Numbered from the stretch's first letter, positions 45,579 to 61,217 are shown. The stretch: 64,000 nt of DNA from Apostichopus japonicus (GCF_037975245.1 NC_092567.1:20678376-20742375); one strand, 5' to 3'. Numbers and translations are program-made. Notes: generated by a model from the letters alone, not told the origin.

Positions 45579-48500
45579 CTGTGAAAAAAGAGAAAAAAAC
45601 GAATCAAGAAACACGGGAGAAGTCATCAAAGGGGCTTACAAAACTTTTGTAACAAGCCAAATATTGCATGAAAATTCCCTACCCTACCACTTTCAGGGTT
45701 GTACAAAAAATGCATCGAATTTGAGCGTAATCCCTGCTCACATGGTACGCAAAGAACTTTGACTTCTGACCGGCGCCCCCAGCAAGGAAATTGCTATATA
45801 GGCATCGCCATCAACTAAGGCCTGGATGGCTTGGTCGGTATAAACACTGGGCTTTTAAGCCGGAGGGACGATGGTTCAAATCCTTGCTCTGGTCATAAAT
45901 TTCTTTTGATCTTTTCCATTGCCTGAAATTTCCAAGTCAGTTTTTTTCTATTATTCATTTACTTATTAAATGGAAAAGAAAAAACAGAAAGAAGGAAAGG
46001 AAGAAAGAAAAGGGACCACAAATTTGACTGAATGTCAAACACCTGCTTGGATTCATTTGATACTTTGAAATGTCAAGATTCAAAGATTAAATGATGGAAT
46101 ATACAAACAGATCTCCCCCAGTGACATTTTATGGGTTAAATTTTAAGTTTTGAATGATCTGAAAAGAGAAGGGACAAGGACGACACACTATGCACGTAGA
46201 TAGGTGATAATTAGCCTTGGAAAAAAATGACTCAAAGAGAAAGAAACAAAGTGAAGCCAAAGAAATAGTAATCTACAGCTGCATTTGGTTAGTAATTCGA
46301 AGTAAAGAGAGAAGCGTTAAGTTTGTTTGCTGACCTCTTGTAAAGCTTCTTCCAGTATCCGGCAGAGTTGGTGACATGAAAGGCACCCTTACAGAGAGCC
46401 GAGAAGCGGCCGACATCTTCCGGATGGATAAAATCAGCTAAGATAAACCACAGGTCTGTGGGATAATCCCTCCCTTGCGACTCGGCATTTCTTTGGTTAC
46501 GACAGTCGTCGTTTTTACCTTCCGAGTAGAATAATCATAAATAATAATAAAAGAATTAACATGGTTTTATTAGCATGGAAAGGAATATCAAAAAAAAAAT
46601 AAGGAAAAGAATGACATTTTGGCCAGAAAAGAGACTAAAATCATTACAATCATGACATTTCTGAATTTTTTTTAGTATATGTAGGTGTCATGATGGTAGT
46701 TTTTTGTACGTTAAAATATTAACATGGTTTTATTAGCATGGAAAAGGAATATAAAAAAAATAAGAAAAAAAAAGCAATTTTTTGCCAGCAAAGAGACTAA
46801 CATCATTACAATCATGACATTTCTGAATGTTTTAAGTATATGTAAGGTGACGTGATGGTAGTTATTTTGTACGTTTACCATTCATAATAAATCAAGATAT
46901 ATCGACAAGAAAGGATTGATTTTATACTGTACTATGCATCATATTGTTTTGATTCCAAGCATCTACACAGCTCTGAGATACAGTGAAACTTTTCATCTTT
47001 TTCTTAATTTCATATTCTGGAGCATGTGCATTTTTCAATGTGTGATGCATATCAGGGTTTGCTGTGGTAATTAATTACAGAGACGGCCGCCTCGCCGAAA
47101 AAATTGTCTTGATTACCGCATCACACTGTGTTTTGTCATGTTTTGTCATGTTAACAATTCTGGAATCCCTTAATACATTGCTTGACAATTATTTTTAAAA
47201 AGTAGTAGCCCGTCTGGCTTTTTCGTCCTGAGATTTTGGTAGCCTGGAAACATTTTGAGAACGCCCGTGAGAAATTTGTGAACATTGTCGTATCTTTCTC
47301 AAACTTTACGCCACCAGGCGGAGTAGAAAGTTGGCAAGTTTGAATGTCGGGGACACGATGGGCTTTTCGGCCATTAAGGTTGGTAACCCCAATACAGTGA
47401 TAAGGGCCTCGAGTGAATAGGATTTTTTTTTTGGTGGAGTGGATGGGTCTCTGCCAACCCTGCACTGTGTCACCTAGAATAGTAAAGGTCAAAATTATTA
47501 CTTAGCAGGGGGCGGGACATTAAACTAAATAATCCTGTTTTGGATGTGTAGTGAGTCTAGGCCACAGACAGTAACGCATATTTAAATACATCACGGTTAG
47601 TAAATTCACCTTCTGTGCTTTTCAACCTCCATCATGCAAAATACCGAAAAGGGTACCATAATTACGTGGCATAATTAATTTAAAAAATAAAAAATCATAT
47701 AACCTAGGTTGGAAGGGGGACCACAAACAAATTTGGATGTACTTTCAAAAGTTTCAGTCACAGTACTAGTGCAGATATCTAAGAATATCTTTTTCCCAAC
47801 ATTTCCTTTCAAAACAGCTCTTCATTCTAATGTCCCATAATTTTCTAAAATCCCAGAGCCTCAGGGGGTTTCGCCCCCCCCCCCTGGGCCTCTACTGGGA
47901 CATTGCCGGTAGACCCCACCAGGGCCCCTAAGGCATCCCTTGACTGGCCACCAGGGTTGAAGTGCGAATCGCTCCAATGGCAAAAGATAATATGTGAGAG
48001 GAAGTGTTCACTATTTTAATCGATATTTTAGGGTTAATGTAGAGCGTTTGTGAAACAAGCTCTCCTATACATGGGCACAAGCGCCTAATTTGATTGGGGG
48101 GGGGGCGGTAATGATTTGCCCGAAAATGTAACCAATATGGAAGCGGGTACTGATGAGATCCTCCTCACCTTTGAAATTCGAATCGGTTATAAGGAATGTC
48201 AACAGTCAAATATATTGACATATCTTGGACAGACAGAGAAGGAAGGTACAGAGTGCCAACTGTGCCAAAACTCCAACATCAATGTCAGATTAGTCGGGTA
48301 AGCTTAGAAAGTCAGAGTCTAATTACCTGAGGCTGAGGTTTTTACCGAATTAATGTAATCAAACAAGATTATTGCAGTTTAGTTTTTTATGCAAGGCTCG
48401 AAACAATATCAGCATGTTGCCCAAATTTTTACGGAAATATCTTGTTAGGTTAGGGCGGTTGGGGTGGTTGGGGGATACATCCCGTCCAGCATCTTACGCC

Positions 48501-51500
48501 TGTGTTTCTTTATATACGAAGATACATCTTTGAACGGACAGCATACAGTATTTTGCATAACATTTTTGACATGCTGTCTACAGTACCAGATAAAATTATT
48601 CCTTGCAAATGTTAGCAAGCTCTATATTTAACCATTTTTTTGGCAATGTGTAATAATCCTCTCACAGCTCCGATAATGGGAAACAGCCCCATGCTGATAA
48701 GTGAAACGATTTGCTTTCATTACTACTTCAGGTGTGGTAGTTTGAAATTTACCTTATTGTTGACAGATATGCCCTCAGCTAAAGTATTTCCAGGGGAATA
48801 TATTTATGACTGCATAATGTGGGTGGAATGAGATTTTATCTGTGAGTTTTCCGCAAAAATGATACCTAGTGTGCGGTCCCTGACATTTTCCCAGTGGAAG
48901 ATGGTTCAATTCCCTGTTTTCTCTACTTTTTTTTAAATTTTATGTCATATGCTGCATTTTGAGTGTGGTTTTGCTATATAATACCTTTTATTGGCCAAAT
49001 TGAAGTTTCTGATTTCAGAAGTTCAAATGCAAGACCTGTTTTAACATCATGCATCTATTCCACTCATAGCAGTGTATACTAATAGCTTCAGTATAAAATC
49101 TCTCGTGTTTTGTCTGCTTTCACTTTGTACTGACCTGGGAATATTTGACTGTTTCTTTCAAATACTGGCAATGCCAGTCAATGCAAGAACTGAAATTCAC
49201 ATTTAAATGTTGTTTTCTTATATCTACTTTACCATATTTCTTTGATCTCTGGTCATTCACCGATTGCAACTGTCCGTAGGAACCAACCTCACAGTCAAAG
49301 TCGGACAGATCTCGGTCGTACCAATTCTCGACGTCTGCATCCATCGACATCACATCCTCCGATCGCTCGGGAATTTCGTCCACAGCTGAGAGGAAAGAAT
49401 AGAAGGAAGTCAGTCACCTTGAGAGCAGTCAACAAATATACAGTATATACAGTACAAGATATATCTACTTAATGCTCTATATTATGCTTTGTAAACTTGT
49501 TTTTGTTGGAGGGGGAGGGTAAGGAGGGGAGGGGGTGGCGGTAGTGGTGCAAAATCATCCATTTAATGGGTAGGAGACAATCTAAGAGGTAGTCCATAAA
49601 TTTGACCAGCAGTCCATACCTACTTTGGACCCACTGCTATGATATGCATGCAATTAAGTCTCTAGAGAGCTTTATTGCCAAGGAGATTTCAAGTGACCTT
49701 TTTTCACATTTTTCTTATATTTCATGCCTTTGTTGGGAAAGTTTGACTGCAAACTTAGACAATGTACGAAGTACGTAACAGACTTTGACTCATTGTTGTA
49801 AACTGTAAAATAAACTTTTTTGAACATATATGGTTCTAACTCCAGTTTCTATTGTGTACACATTGAATTACTTTCTGAACATTGTATATGGCATTTTAAT
49901 TAAAGCCTCAAGTGTTATACCTACAATATAATGTGCAAAAAGAAGCAAAAACTTCATTTCCTTGTGGAGGATCCATCTTTCCAAAACTATTTGCAGATGA
50001 CACTTACATACTAAGTAAAAAGGGCTACCTTAGACATTTACTATAGACAATTAATTTCATGTTGGATAATGTATACAATTTAAAAATTTGGACAATTTAT
50101 GCTAACAGTCATACAGTATATTATGCTTTGTACATATCAATAGGTGTCAATATGGGAGGGCAAGAGGAATGGGGGGGGGGGTAAGACAGACAACTCTTAA
50201 AGCTGTTTGACATGTCAGCATTGATAGAAAAACATGTTAGTTTAGAGGAACAAACTAAAACGAATAACAGTGAATGACCGAATGACAATTGACTTTGTAC
50301 AGGGTTAATTATCATTCGCGAATGACAGCAAATAACAACGAATGACAACGAAGGACGGTGGTGAGAAGAGATTGACGGAGTGGAGTAAATGCGGTTATTG
50401 GTTATTAGTTATAGTTATTAGTTATTATCATTATAATTTAGTAATAAGTTATTACTATAGTTAATTTAATAAGTTATTAGTTATAATTTTCTCCATTTCC
50501 AGTCACTTTTGCACCCCCCCCCAAAAAAAAATCTTTTTTTTTTCATAGAAATGTCCAATATAAGGGCTCTTCCTGAAATTTTTCGCCGTTTCAAGATTAT
50601 AGTATTGTTAATTTGTAACAATTAATATCTGAAAAAATGATGTTAAATTTACTTTTTAAAATCAGACTAACAATTTCGCTTACTACTGTATAAGGTGCGT
50701 TTGTATCTTGTCCTTTACTAGACCTGTAAGCCACCCACTTTGTGTCCACTCGGTTTGCGTGGCTTTGATATACCCACAAAGTCTGAACTGTGATATCCGG
50801 TTGAAGCAAATGTCTGTGCTGTCATTCACTGTCATTTGTTTTAGTCAACGCAATTTTTAAGCGTGTACAACATATTGTCATTCGTTATGTGTAACGCAAT
50901 TGTCATTCGTTTTAGTAGCACCCTTAGTTTAGTTCCATGTCTACCATGGTGCTAGGATGGCCAGTATTCTCAGGTACAGTAGAGTAGCATACAATCCCCT
51001 TCTTAGCATATATCCAGTCCAGGAAACACACTAAAATGTCCCATGCTTTGAGTTGGCAACTTGATTGCAATCATACATACCACTGTCACAAGATAAAAAA
51101 GTTGTTCACAGTGTTTTCTATCTCATGCACTTGATGTAGAACACCCATGTGTAGAACACCCAACGGAGTGTTAGCTTAGTGCCTTTCAATCATAAGGTCC
51201 TGAGTTCGAGTCACACCAAGATTAATGTATGTCGTCCAGTTACAGAGTTGTTGACAATTGACAATTCATAATCATGGACGTTAAATATGAATCTAAGAGA
51301 CTGATTTCGGTCAGCTTGCGGCTTTGATAAGCCCATGATGGCTTCTTCGCGAGTTCCTGCTTGCAGGAGGATCTAAAATACATACATGCATAAATACATG
51401 TGAAAAAAATCACACATATACACACAAGCGTACGGTACCTTGTTTAACAAAGACAGCAGATGAGGTAGTAAAATGTTTCTTTCTGAAAGATGCAAACGGT

Positions 51501-52421
51501 TTTGGATTGTTAGCCACCTCTTGGACCGTGAAATCTGTCATGCAATGTACTGCAAAAGAGAACACAATCAATATACTGAAATCAATCAAGAATGAATTCA
51601 ATCTGCTTGTATGTCATCAGTATTCCTATTGTTATGTGCTGTATGCATTCAAAGTCAATTGTTTCAATTTCATTTGATTTATATTTCAATTAGCTATTTT
51701 TTTAGCTGTTTTTCTCAACTTATCCTGCCTCAAATTATTATGAAACGTTCTTACAAATATCTACCGTGGCTAGAATCAAGTGATTTTGGCAATGTTGCGT
51801 AACAATATTCCTAGACCTATCTTCCATTTTTGGCCAACTCTGCACTGAAAATATATAAAGTAACACCAGGAAAAGAATTGCATACAGAAGTAGCCTAGGT
51901 TGCTTAGGCATACATATGTTATTTCTTCATCACGAAATCATGGTATTTCGCCCGTTAGTCCATTATCTTTTCTTTACAACTAACCATCAATCTGCACTTT
52001 CTTTAACTGTAGCATTGGCTACTACAGTGTCTTCACCAATGGCAAAATAAATAAATATAGTTGATAAGAAAATATATTGTATTTCATGGTAGCTACAAAT
52101 ACAGTTTTAGAATGGAATTTGGTAGCGGTAAATCTTTGTGTCGATGCATATTTCATTTCGTCAAATTGGTTCTGTAGTCTTTAGCAATTGTTCGTGTTGT
52201 ATAGGCTGTCACTACGATTTCATTTTCCTCGCGTAACGGGTACCGATGAGCAACGTACATTATGTCAGGCTAGGCTACCAGATGGTGACTTACAAAATTG
52301 AAGCATGATCTTGTATAATGGGTTGAAATTGAAATTTATATAAAACTTAATAGAATTAAAGACCTTCATTTGTCGGTAATTTCTTATTTCTGCCCTTTCT
52401 TTGCTTCTTCCGTCTGTACAT
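44933..52421 (-). CDS. TMEM183: TMEM183-like gene, copy 2 (whole coding span)
   Basis: Paralogue of the 24899-33667 gene with the same exon order: 52421-52364, 51534-51439, exon 3 (about 51355 downwards), 49385-49233, 46518-46335 and 45578-44933. Splice sites and phases match copy 1. Its F-box-like exon reads GRDYPTDLWFILADF then IHPEDVGRFSALCKGAF, closer to the vertebrate sequence as I remember it than copy 1. The C-terminus keeps VVVLEPVICVSLLNWWHP. All confidently placed exons are open, so both copies may be functional. The exception is exon 3, where the acceptor that restores frame in copy 1 is altered (AAG to AGG). Confidence 0.82.
45820..45894 (+). tRNA. tRNA-Lys(UUU)-derived pseudogene or SINE head, copy 2
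   Basis: Counterpart of 26153-26227, keeping a better B box (GGTTCAAATCC). The same CTTTTAA anticodon loop is present but its stem has a mismatch. It shows the empty site for the copy 1 MITE immediately upstream. Confidence 0.55.
46335..46518 (-). CDS. TMEM183: TMEM183 copy 2, exon 5 (F-box-like)
   Basis: 184 bp, same length and phases as copy 1. It encodes GKNDDCRNQRNAESQ, then GRDYPTDLWFILADF, IHPEDVGRFSALCKGAF and YWKKLYKR. The donor GTCAGC is shared with copy 1. Confidence 0.85.
46556..46890. repeat. Local tandem duplication (~170 bp x2) in intron 4
   Basis: The segment from TTAACATGGTTTTATTAGCA to a GATGGTAGTT...TTTGTACGTT end occurs twice, starting near 46556 and 46728. Copy 1 has it once (28638-28800). 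Confidence 0.85.
49233..49385 (-). CDS. TMEM183: TMEM183 copy 2, exon 4 (acidic)
   Basis: 153 bp, acceptor CTCAG, donor GTAAAG. It encodes VDEIPERSEDVMSMDADVEN and ends DQRSKKYG. It is 15 bp longer than its copy 1 counterpart, in frame. Confidence 0.75.
50246..50923. mobile_element. 678-bp non-autonomous DNA transposon, copy 2 only
   Basis: Flanked by the exact 9-bp duplication TTAGTTTAG (50237-50245 and 50924-50932); copy 1 at 32114-32122 is the empty site. The ends are imperfect inverted repeats sharing ACTAAAACGAAT, and CGAATGAC words recur in both sub-terminal regions. The middle has a GTTATTA-rich tract. An 8-9-bp duplication fits a Mutator-like or hAT-like element; the family is undecided. 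Confidence 0.8.
51168..51225 (+). tRNA. tRNA-derived SINE head, copy 2 (deleted D arm)
   Basis: Counterpart of 32349-32424 with about 13 bp missing between GTTAGCTTAGT and GCCTTTCAATC. The B-box GAGTTCGAGTC is intact. Confidence 0.5.
51240..51372 (-). CDS. TMEM183: TMEM183 copy 2, exon 3 (limits unresolved)
   Basis: The acceptor TTTTAG ends at 51373. The sequence aligned with the copy 1 frame-restoring AAG acceptor is AGG here, so that site is lost; the AG one base earlier would shift the frame. Open frame: KQELAKKPSWAYQSRKLTE. The 3' limit is not visible. Either splicing differs here or this copy is impaired at exon 3. Confidence 0.4.
51439..51534 (-). CDS. TMEM183: TMEM183 copy 2, exon 2
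   Basis: 96 bp, acceptor CATGACAG, donor GTACCG. It encodes D-FTVQEVANNPKPFASFRKK and ends SSAVFVKQ, one residue longer than copy 1. Confidence 0.75.
52364..52421 (-). CDS. TMEM183: TMEM183 copy 2, exon 1 (start codon)
   Basis: The ATG at 52421-52419 starts MYRRKKQRKGRNKKLPTNE, basic like copy 1, ending in phase 1 at the GTCTTT donor. The leader extends to 52469, preceded by TTGTTCAG. Confidence 0.75.
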
Positions 52422-52500
52422 CCCTAGATATAGATGTACGTTTTACGTTGCAGCTGTGCCTAAGGGTTCCTGAACAAGGGGGCATAACAATAAACATAAT

Positions 52501-52598
52501 GCTTACTATCTTCCGGGAAACAGTTTTTTACGTCTTACTATCTTCCGGGAAACAGTTTTTTACGTCTTACTATCTTCCGGGAAACAGTTTTTACGTAA
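52501..52598. promoter_or_regulatory. Tripled TTCCGGGAA block near the TMEM183 leader (copy 2)
   Basis: A 32-bp unit (CTTACTATCTTCCGGGAAAC plus a T-run and ACGT) occurs three times, with TTCCGGGAA at 52511-52519, 52543-52551 and 52575-52583. Copy 1 has a single unit (33753). It lies at the start of the inferred leader intron; the last unit abuts the TTAC/GTAA donor. Any STAT- or ETS-type role is inference from the motif. Confidence 0.5.
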
Positions 52599-53124
52599 GT
52601 GTGAAATCGCTCTGTAATGAAACAACTCCGCGTGAGGACAACACAGCAATCCTTATTGGCACGGACACCTTTCATTGAATAAATTTACATCAAACAAGCT
52701 GCAATTGATAGCAGAAACTGAGTCATCAAGTTTTTAGCCTGTATTCCTCACCGGCTCCCAATATTGACCTTCTCCTGACACTGTTCAGGTCCGTAGCCAA
52801 TGTTGTTGTTGTGAAGTTAAAAGTTAAAATGTTGCAGGTGTATCGGTCTTTGTGTGCTTGTGTTATAAAAACGTACGCATTTTGGAAAAACAATAATATG
52901 GGGGTCAACCCCCCTCCCCCCTCCCCATATCCGCCTCCACCCCGTAAAATCGGCCCTCACAAGGTAACCACATAACAATGTAAAACATCCACACCCGAAC
53001 GATTATTATGAATCAAAAGAGAGAACTAATGAGCATGTAATTGATATCAATATGGAAGAATTAATTGCCCTCCCCCCCCCCCCAAAAAAATAGAACAGGG
53101 TGATACGGAACTTCCAACAATCTC

Positions 53125-53589
53125 ATGTCCTCTTTCTTCTTCTTACTTAACAATTTACATTTTAGGAAAGCTGTAAAACTCAAACGTAAACATGATCTTA
53201 TACAATATATTTATTCTTTGCACTGGTTGCCTGTTGAATTCAGAATTAAGTTCAAAGTACTGCTCCTGGTGTATAAGTGCATTCATGGAATGGCACCCGC
53301 CTATTTGTCAGACGATCTGTCCTTCCAGGTCAATACTCGTTATACCTTACGTTCTAGCAATACACTCACTCTCACTGTTCCCAGAACTAAACTGAAAACC
53401 TATGGCGACCGTGCCTTTCCATCAGCCGGGCCCAAACTCTGGAATGGTCTGCCCATATCTGTGCGGAGTTCTCCCATAGTCTTGTTTGAAGACTCATTTT
53501 TTTTCAAGTTGGCGTTCTATTAGGGTTGTACATGCGCTATTGAATACTTCGTAGATTTTAGCGCTTTATAAGTTCATTTATTATTATTA

Positions 53590-53659
<70 letters not shown>
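53125..53659 (+). mobile_element. LINE (CR1/L2-like) 3' fragment with RT C-terminus and (ATT)n tail
   Basis: The 132-codon frame 53125-53523 is the very C-terminus of a non-LTR reverse-transcriptase protein. It shows LHWLPVEFRIKFKVLLLVYK, CIHGMAPAYLSD, TLRSSN, VPRTKLKTYGDRAFPSAGPK and LWNGLPISVR, the standard order in CR1/L2/Crack-type LINEs. A short 3' untranslated region and an (ATT)n tail (53578-53659) follow. Truncated at the 5' end and dead. It lies in the copy 2-specific block upstream of TMEM183. Confidence 0.88.
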
Positions 53660-53726
53660 GGAAGGCAGTCAAGTATTTAACTAACTCCTATATACAAGAA
53701 TGACTGGCGTTCATCAATTCCCTTTC

Positions 53727-53860
53727 AGTGGCGGATCCAGGAAAAAAGGGGTGGGACTGGCGGGGTGGGGTTTGGCCCTCTGTCGTTGAAGTCGACTCCC
53801 CACCTAAGGGAGGGGGTGTGGTCTGGGAGGGGGTGTGGTCTGCGAGAAACCTCTGCAGGC
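53727..53860. mobile_element. Single hAT-type terminus (CAGTGGCGGATCCAGG)
   Basis: CAGTGGCGGATCCAGG followed by G-rich DNA is a typical left end of animal hAT MITEs. No matching right end was found, so the element is broken or its partner is diverged. Confidence 0.45.
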
Positions 53861-54309
53861 TGCGTTTTAAACGTTTTTGCTTCGCAACAACAGGACACTT
53901 TTTTTTTATTTACAGTTTTTTCTTCATTGTGAGCAATACCCACACATTTAAATTACAATTGAATATGACTTTTCAAGAAAAGGTCACTTTTCTATCTTTC
54001 ACTTTCACTTGAATGTATATACATGGTCAAAATGACTTTCATGATGAAGAAATAATTTCACAGTACCGTTTTTATCATTACTTCTAAGTTACGTTACAAC
54101 GTAACAACGGGATAAAGAAACTCAGCCTTAATCATTTCTCAGTGTTCTTCATGATCTATAGAGTTCCTTGACTTCTCTTGGTTAGATATACCTTTGCGCA
54201 AGATAAATCACCGATTAACTTACAAAGTGCTCTCTGTCAGGGACGATTTTTTTCTCTTAGTGGTGAATGAACTTTTGATCAGGTTATTATTCGCGCGTCT
54301 TTCTTTTTT

Positions 54310-57003
54310 AAATAAAAAAAAGCCACCGTTTTAGAAGTTTATACTTAAAAGGTTTATCACCCGCTTAAAGCAAATTTCGTTGGAGAATGTTAAATACTGG
54401 ATAATTATTCTGTTGGTTTACATGTTTTTTTATGTTGTTTTGTTCATTGTTTATTTTACTGGCGTATAATTTAAACCATTATCGATTTACAATGCATATT
54501 TTATTACATTTGAATTTATTTATTAATTTTCAATCAGATGTATACTTAATTCCTTGATCTCGTTCATAACAATCAAGTTTACTTGAACAAAAGAAAATTC
54601 ATGAAAATGAGATTTAAGAGTGTTATTCTAATTATTCATTGAAGTTTAAATTTTTTAAATATCTACAAGAAAAAGGAAGATAGGAAAAGTAAAAAAGGGA
54701 CGAAAAAAAAGACCGAAAGAAAATCAAATTTAAACAAAGCCGCAAACAAATCTCTCAATTTAATTGTTTTACGATCTGCAATTTCCCTCATGTATTACCG
54801 TACTTAGTCTCCAATTTCATTTTGTAAGCCTGTGGATAATATGAAGAAAAATATTGTATCTTTCAAACTTTCAACACATGTGATGTGTCGTCTGATATAA
54901 CTGGATGACTCAATGGTTAGATCATTCCGAACATTTGCAAGTTGATAGTTTAATATCTAAGGTTTTGGTTTCGATGATAAATCGTAACCTTTACAGTCAT
55001 TCATGCGGATCAGTGTATGTATATGTGTATGTAAGTATGTATGTGAATATGCATGTGTGTGTGTGAGGCGACTTACTTGTAAACACGATATATCAAGAAG
55101 GGAAGCTTGGACAAATCTCCATATTTGGTGTGTATAGGAGTACCACATTGAGTAGAAGCCTATTGTTTTTAGGTCAAAGGTCAATTGGAGTTACCATTGG
55201 TCAATGTGTGGAAACCTTGTTTTATAAGCTACCGTCCCACCGATCAGCCTTATTAGACAACATGTGCGTTTCGCCTCATAAGAATAGAAGGGGCTGTTGG
55301 CAATTGGAAGTTTGCTTAAGAGCATAAGAATCAGAAGTCTCGACCACATCTCCATGGACTTAATTGCGTCGGTAACTTTTGGAGTTGTCATGTACGTCGC
55401 TGCATATATGCCTGTGAACAAAGGTGTGTAATGAACGTTGTACTGTTGGTACATACAACGTTGCTATTGGAATGGACGGTATCATTGTGAATCATCGGTA
55501 TTACTTTTTTGGTTACGTTGTTGAAGTTCTACGTCGCATGTCGCAATTGTCGAGTTTCATTGCCAAATAAAAACTTCAGGTTTGGATGCAGTAATGTTGG
55601 GGAAATGACCAGGCGCAGTTTACGAAAATTAACTGTCGTCTAGTTAGATGATTTTGAGGCAAACCAGATAGGGGTTAAAATCGCATGATGCCTGCTTAAT
55701 GTACGGCTTGTAGGCGTACCATATTTAGTAGAAGAATCCTGTTGTCTTTGGTAGAGATCAATCTGTATGCTGAATACAAGAAAAGTTTCCATCTCGGTCA
55801 TCAGCTGTCAATGTAAATAGTGTTTGTCATATCTCAATGCTTTTTGCTGTACTACTTATACTTGGTTTAAAAAGTTATATCAAAATATTTTCAACATTTT
55901 GCATCTGAGCACCCTCTATTTTACCTACGACCCCTCCTCTGGATAAAATTACATCTACTGTATAGACTTCTCCCCCCCCCCACCCCCAGCAAAAAGGTGG
56001 TGGTTCGTTACAACATGGATGCTATTATATTATTTTATTTTATAGTACAAGGTCTATTTGTAGTATGAGCTGAGTTGTCAATAATGTCCTGCCTGTAGGA
56101 CCAGAGAGAAAGATTGGTTGGCCATAGCAAACTAAAATATTACGTATAGGCCGCCGTGTAGAGTGCTGAAGGCAATTGCCTATTTATACCCGACTAATGA
56201 AACATTGTGGGCCAGATTAAAATCTTTTGTGGGCCGGATTAGAACCACTGTCTGGCTTTTGAAAACCACATCGACTATAATATTTTGTCTGGTATATAGT
56301 AAAATATTAATATGCTATTGCAATTTAAAGTATAAACGTAAAAAATAAATAAATAAAAACAAAGATATCATGTGAAGAAAGGCCGGAGAGTTTCCCTCTA
56401 ATATACGCGCTTATATAGAAGGCAACGCAGAAATTCATTCACCTCCATTTCATAATGGGCGATACTTTTTTATACCCTCAGTTCATTCAACCAGTCTAGA
56501 GCAAAATGATACATGAAACAGACTATGGATAACTCCTTATATATGCCAATCGGAAATTATCCGGATGTTCACGTGTGCGATGAATAAGTAATTGTGAATA
56601 TTTTATTTTATGCATCTACCTCTATCCTCCCGATTCGCTAACAGTTATGACTTTATAATGGCCATGGAAAAACAGCAGATATATACTCTTCTAATGATTC
56701 ACAGTGCGTTCTACTGCATCAATTGGCCTTTATATCATGGTTCCAATTAGAATCTCGTAATAGGCTACACGGCCTTGCGATTAGAAGCAAGCTTTAATTG
56801 CTTTCTTACGCTTACGTAGCCTATATGATGATTAGCTCATATGTGTTTAAGGATTTACATTTATTTCAGGTATTTTACGATACAAAAGATATTGAGAAAG
56901 AAAAGGTAACGAACTTGGCAATGCCGTTTCTTTGACGTCACCAACGAATAGTGCATATATGCATTATTTCGAGGCAGAGGGAGGGGGGGGGGGAGATTAC
57001 AAC
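54310..57003. other. Duplicated non-coding tail, copy 2
   Basis: Counterpart of 39784-42066 without the LINE 3' end, and with a copy 2-only insertion of about 1 kb (55917-56905). No exon recognised. Confidence 0.4.
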
Positions 57004-59970
<2,967 letters not shown>

Positions 59971-60311
59971 ATTAGATTCGTGGAAAATAATCCGAGAATC
60001 TAATACACAAATGCGTACATCGGATCAGTGTAATCTCTGCATTGAGGAGAAGGTGGAAATACTTCGGCTGAGAAACCAAAATCTGCTGAAACAAAAGAAC
60101 TGAGCTTTTGTCAAAGTGTCGACACAGAAAAAAACGGAAAAAATAACAGCACCACGCTACAGCCAGACAACCTGATCATATATCTGACGATTGCGAAGAA
60201 GCATGAAACTCGAGTAATAGTGCAAACTTTGTACGAGTGTACATTATTTATATCTATCCAGCTCTATACCCAGGTATATTGAGCACTCTTCACCTGGAAT
60301 TAATGCCATCT

Positions 60312-60315
<4 letters not shown>

Positions 60316-60387
<72 letters not shown>

Positions 60388-60420
60388 TATATAATATATA
60401 TATATATATAGATACATATA
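60316..60420. repeat. Long (TA)n array
   Basis: About 50 TA units with minor interruptions. The Ile/Tyr-rich open frame across it is low-complexity noise. Confidence 0.95.
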
Positions 60421-60519
60421 TATCTATATATGTATATTTGTGTGTATGTATTTATGTGTGTATGTATATGTCACATACTAGTGTTGTGTATATCTATATG
60501 TGTGTGTTAGGTTGAATGT

Positions 60520-61200
60520 GTATTTTCTAATTGTCATATATATATATGAATATTCAGTGTTTCGTAGCGACGTGCCTGGGCGATACCGTCTCATAATAAT
60601 GAGAGCACCATTTTTCAGTTCCAGTCAAAAAACAAATGTGTATTTTTATTACCTACACTTAAATAATATTAGAGTCCAATACGTGACGAAAGCAATGACA
60701 ACATTCCCATTACTTACTTATATACCTCATTGATACAAAAAAAAAACCAATACGCAAAATAAGATTAACGAACCAATTCTGTGTGATTTTTTACCCTTCT
60801 TTCTTCATTGAGGGAAACCACGGTTCATCATTCCAATTGTCTAGCTCATTTTGCAGCTGCGTTTGTCATTATGCTTTTCAAAAAGACAAAATGAAAGAGC
60901 AAAATGTGTGTTGCAGCTCTTAATTATCAAACAACTTGTTATCCGTCATTTAACTCGTAACCAAGGTCTCTCCGTTGGCATCATATCTGCTCATGCGCAG
61001 TCAAATCTACGCCTTAAAGCTCTGACATGTTGTTCGATGCAAGAAGCAGACGGGTTTTTTTTATATATTTTTTATAGTAGTATGTATGTATTTGACTGCT
61101 GAACGTAGCGTGAACAAATGTACCCTTAATTTTCAAGCTGAACATATAATACAGGGGATTGACTCCGGTATAACACAATATCAAAGTTTCTTTTTTATTA
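60520..61200. other. No recognisable feature
   Basis: Upstream region of the gene starting at 61614. Short frames only. Confidence 0.35.
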
Positions 61201-61217
61201 TGTTTTTAGGGGCAAGA

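Larger units (their letters stand above)
42175..57003. repeat. Tandem segmental duplication, copy 2
   Basis: Collinear with 22824-42066 in the same orientation. It is shorter because it lacks the copy 1-specific block and MITEs, and it has its own insertions (about 44027-44927, 50246-50923, 52797-52945, 53013-54309, 55917-56905) and an internal tandem duplication at 46556-46890. Confidence 0.9.

Noticed and set aside
60237-60515. 92-codon Ile/Tyr-rich frame
   Set aside because: Translation of (TA)n microsatellite sequence.
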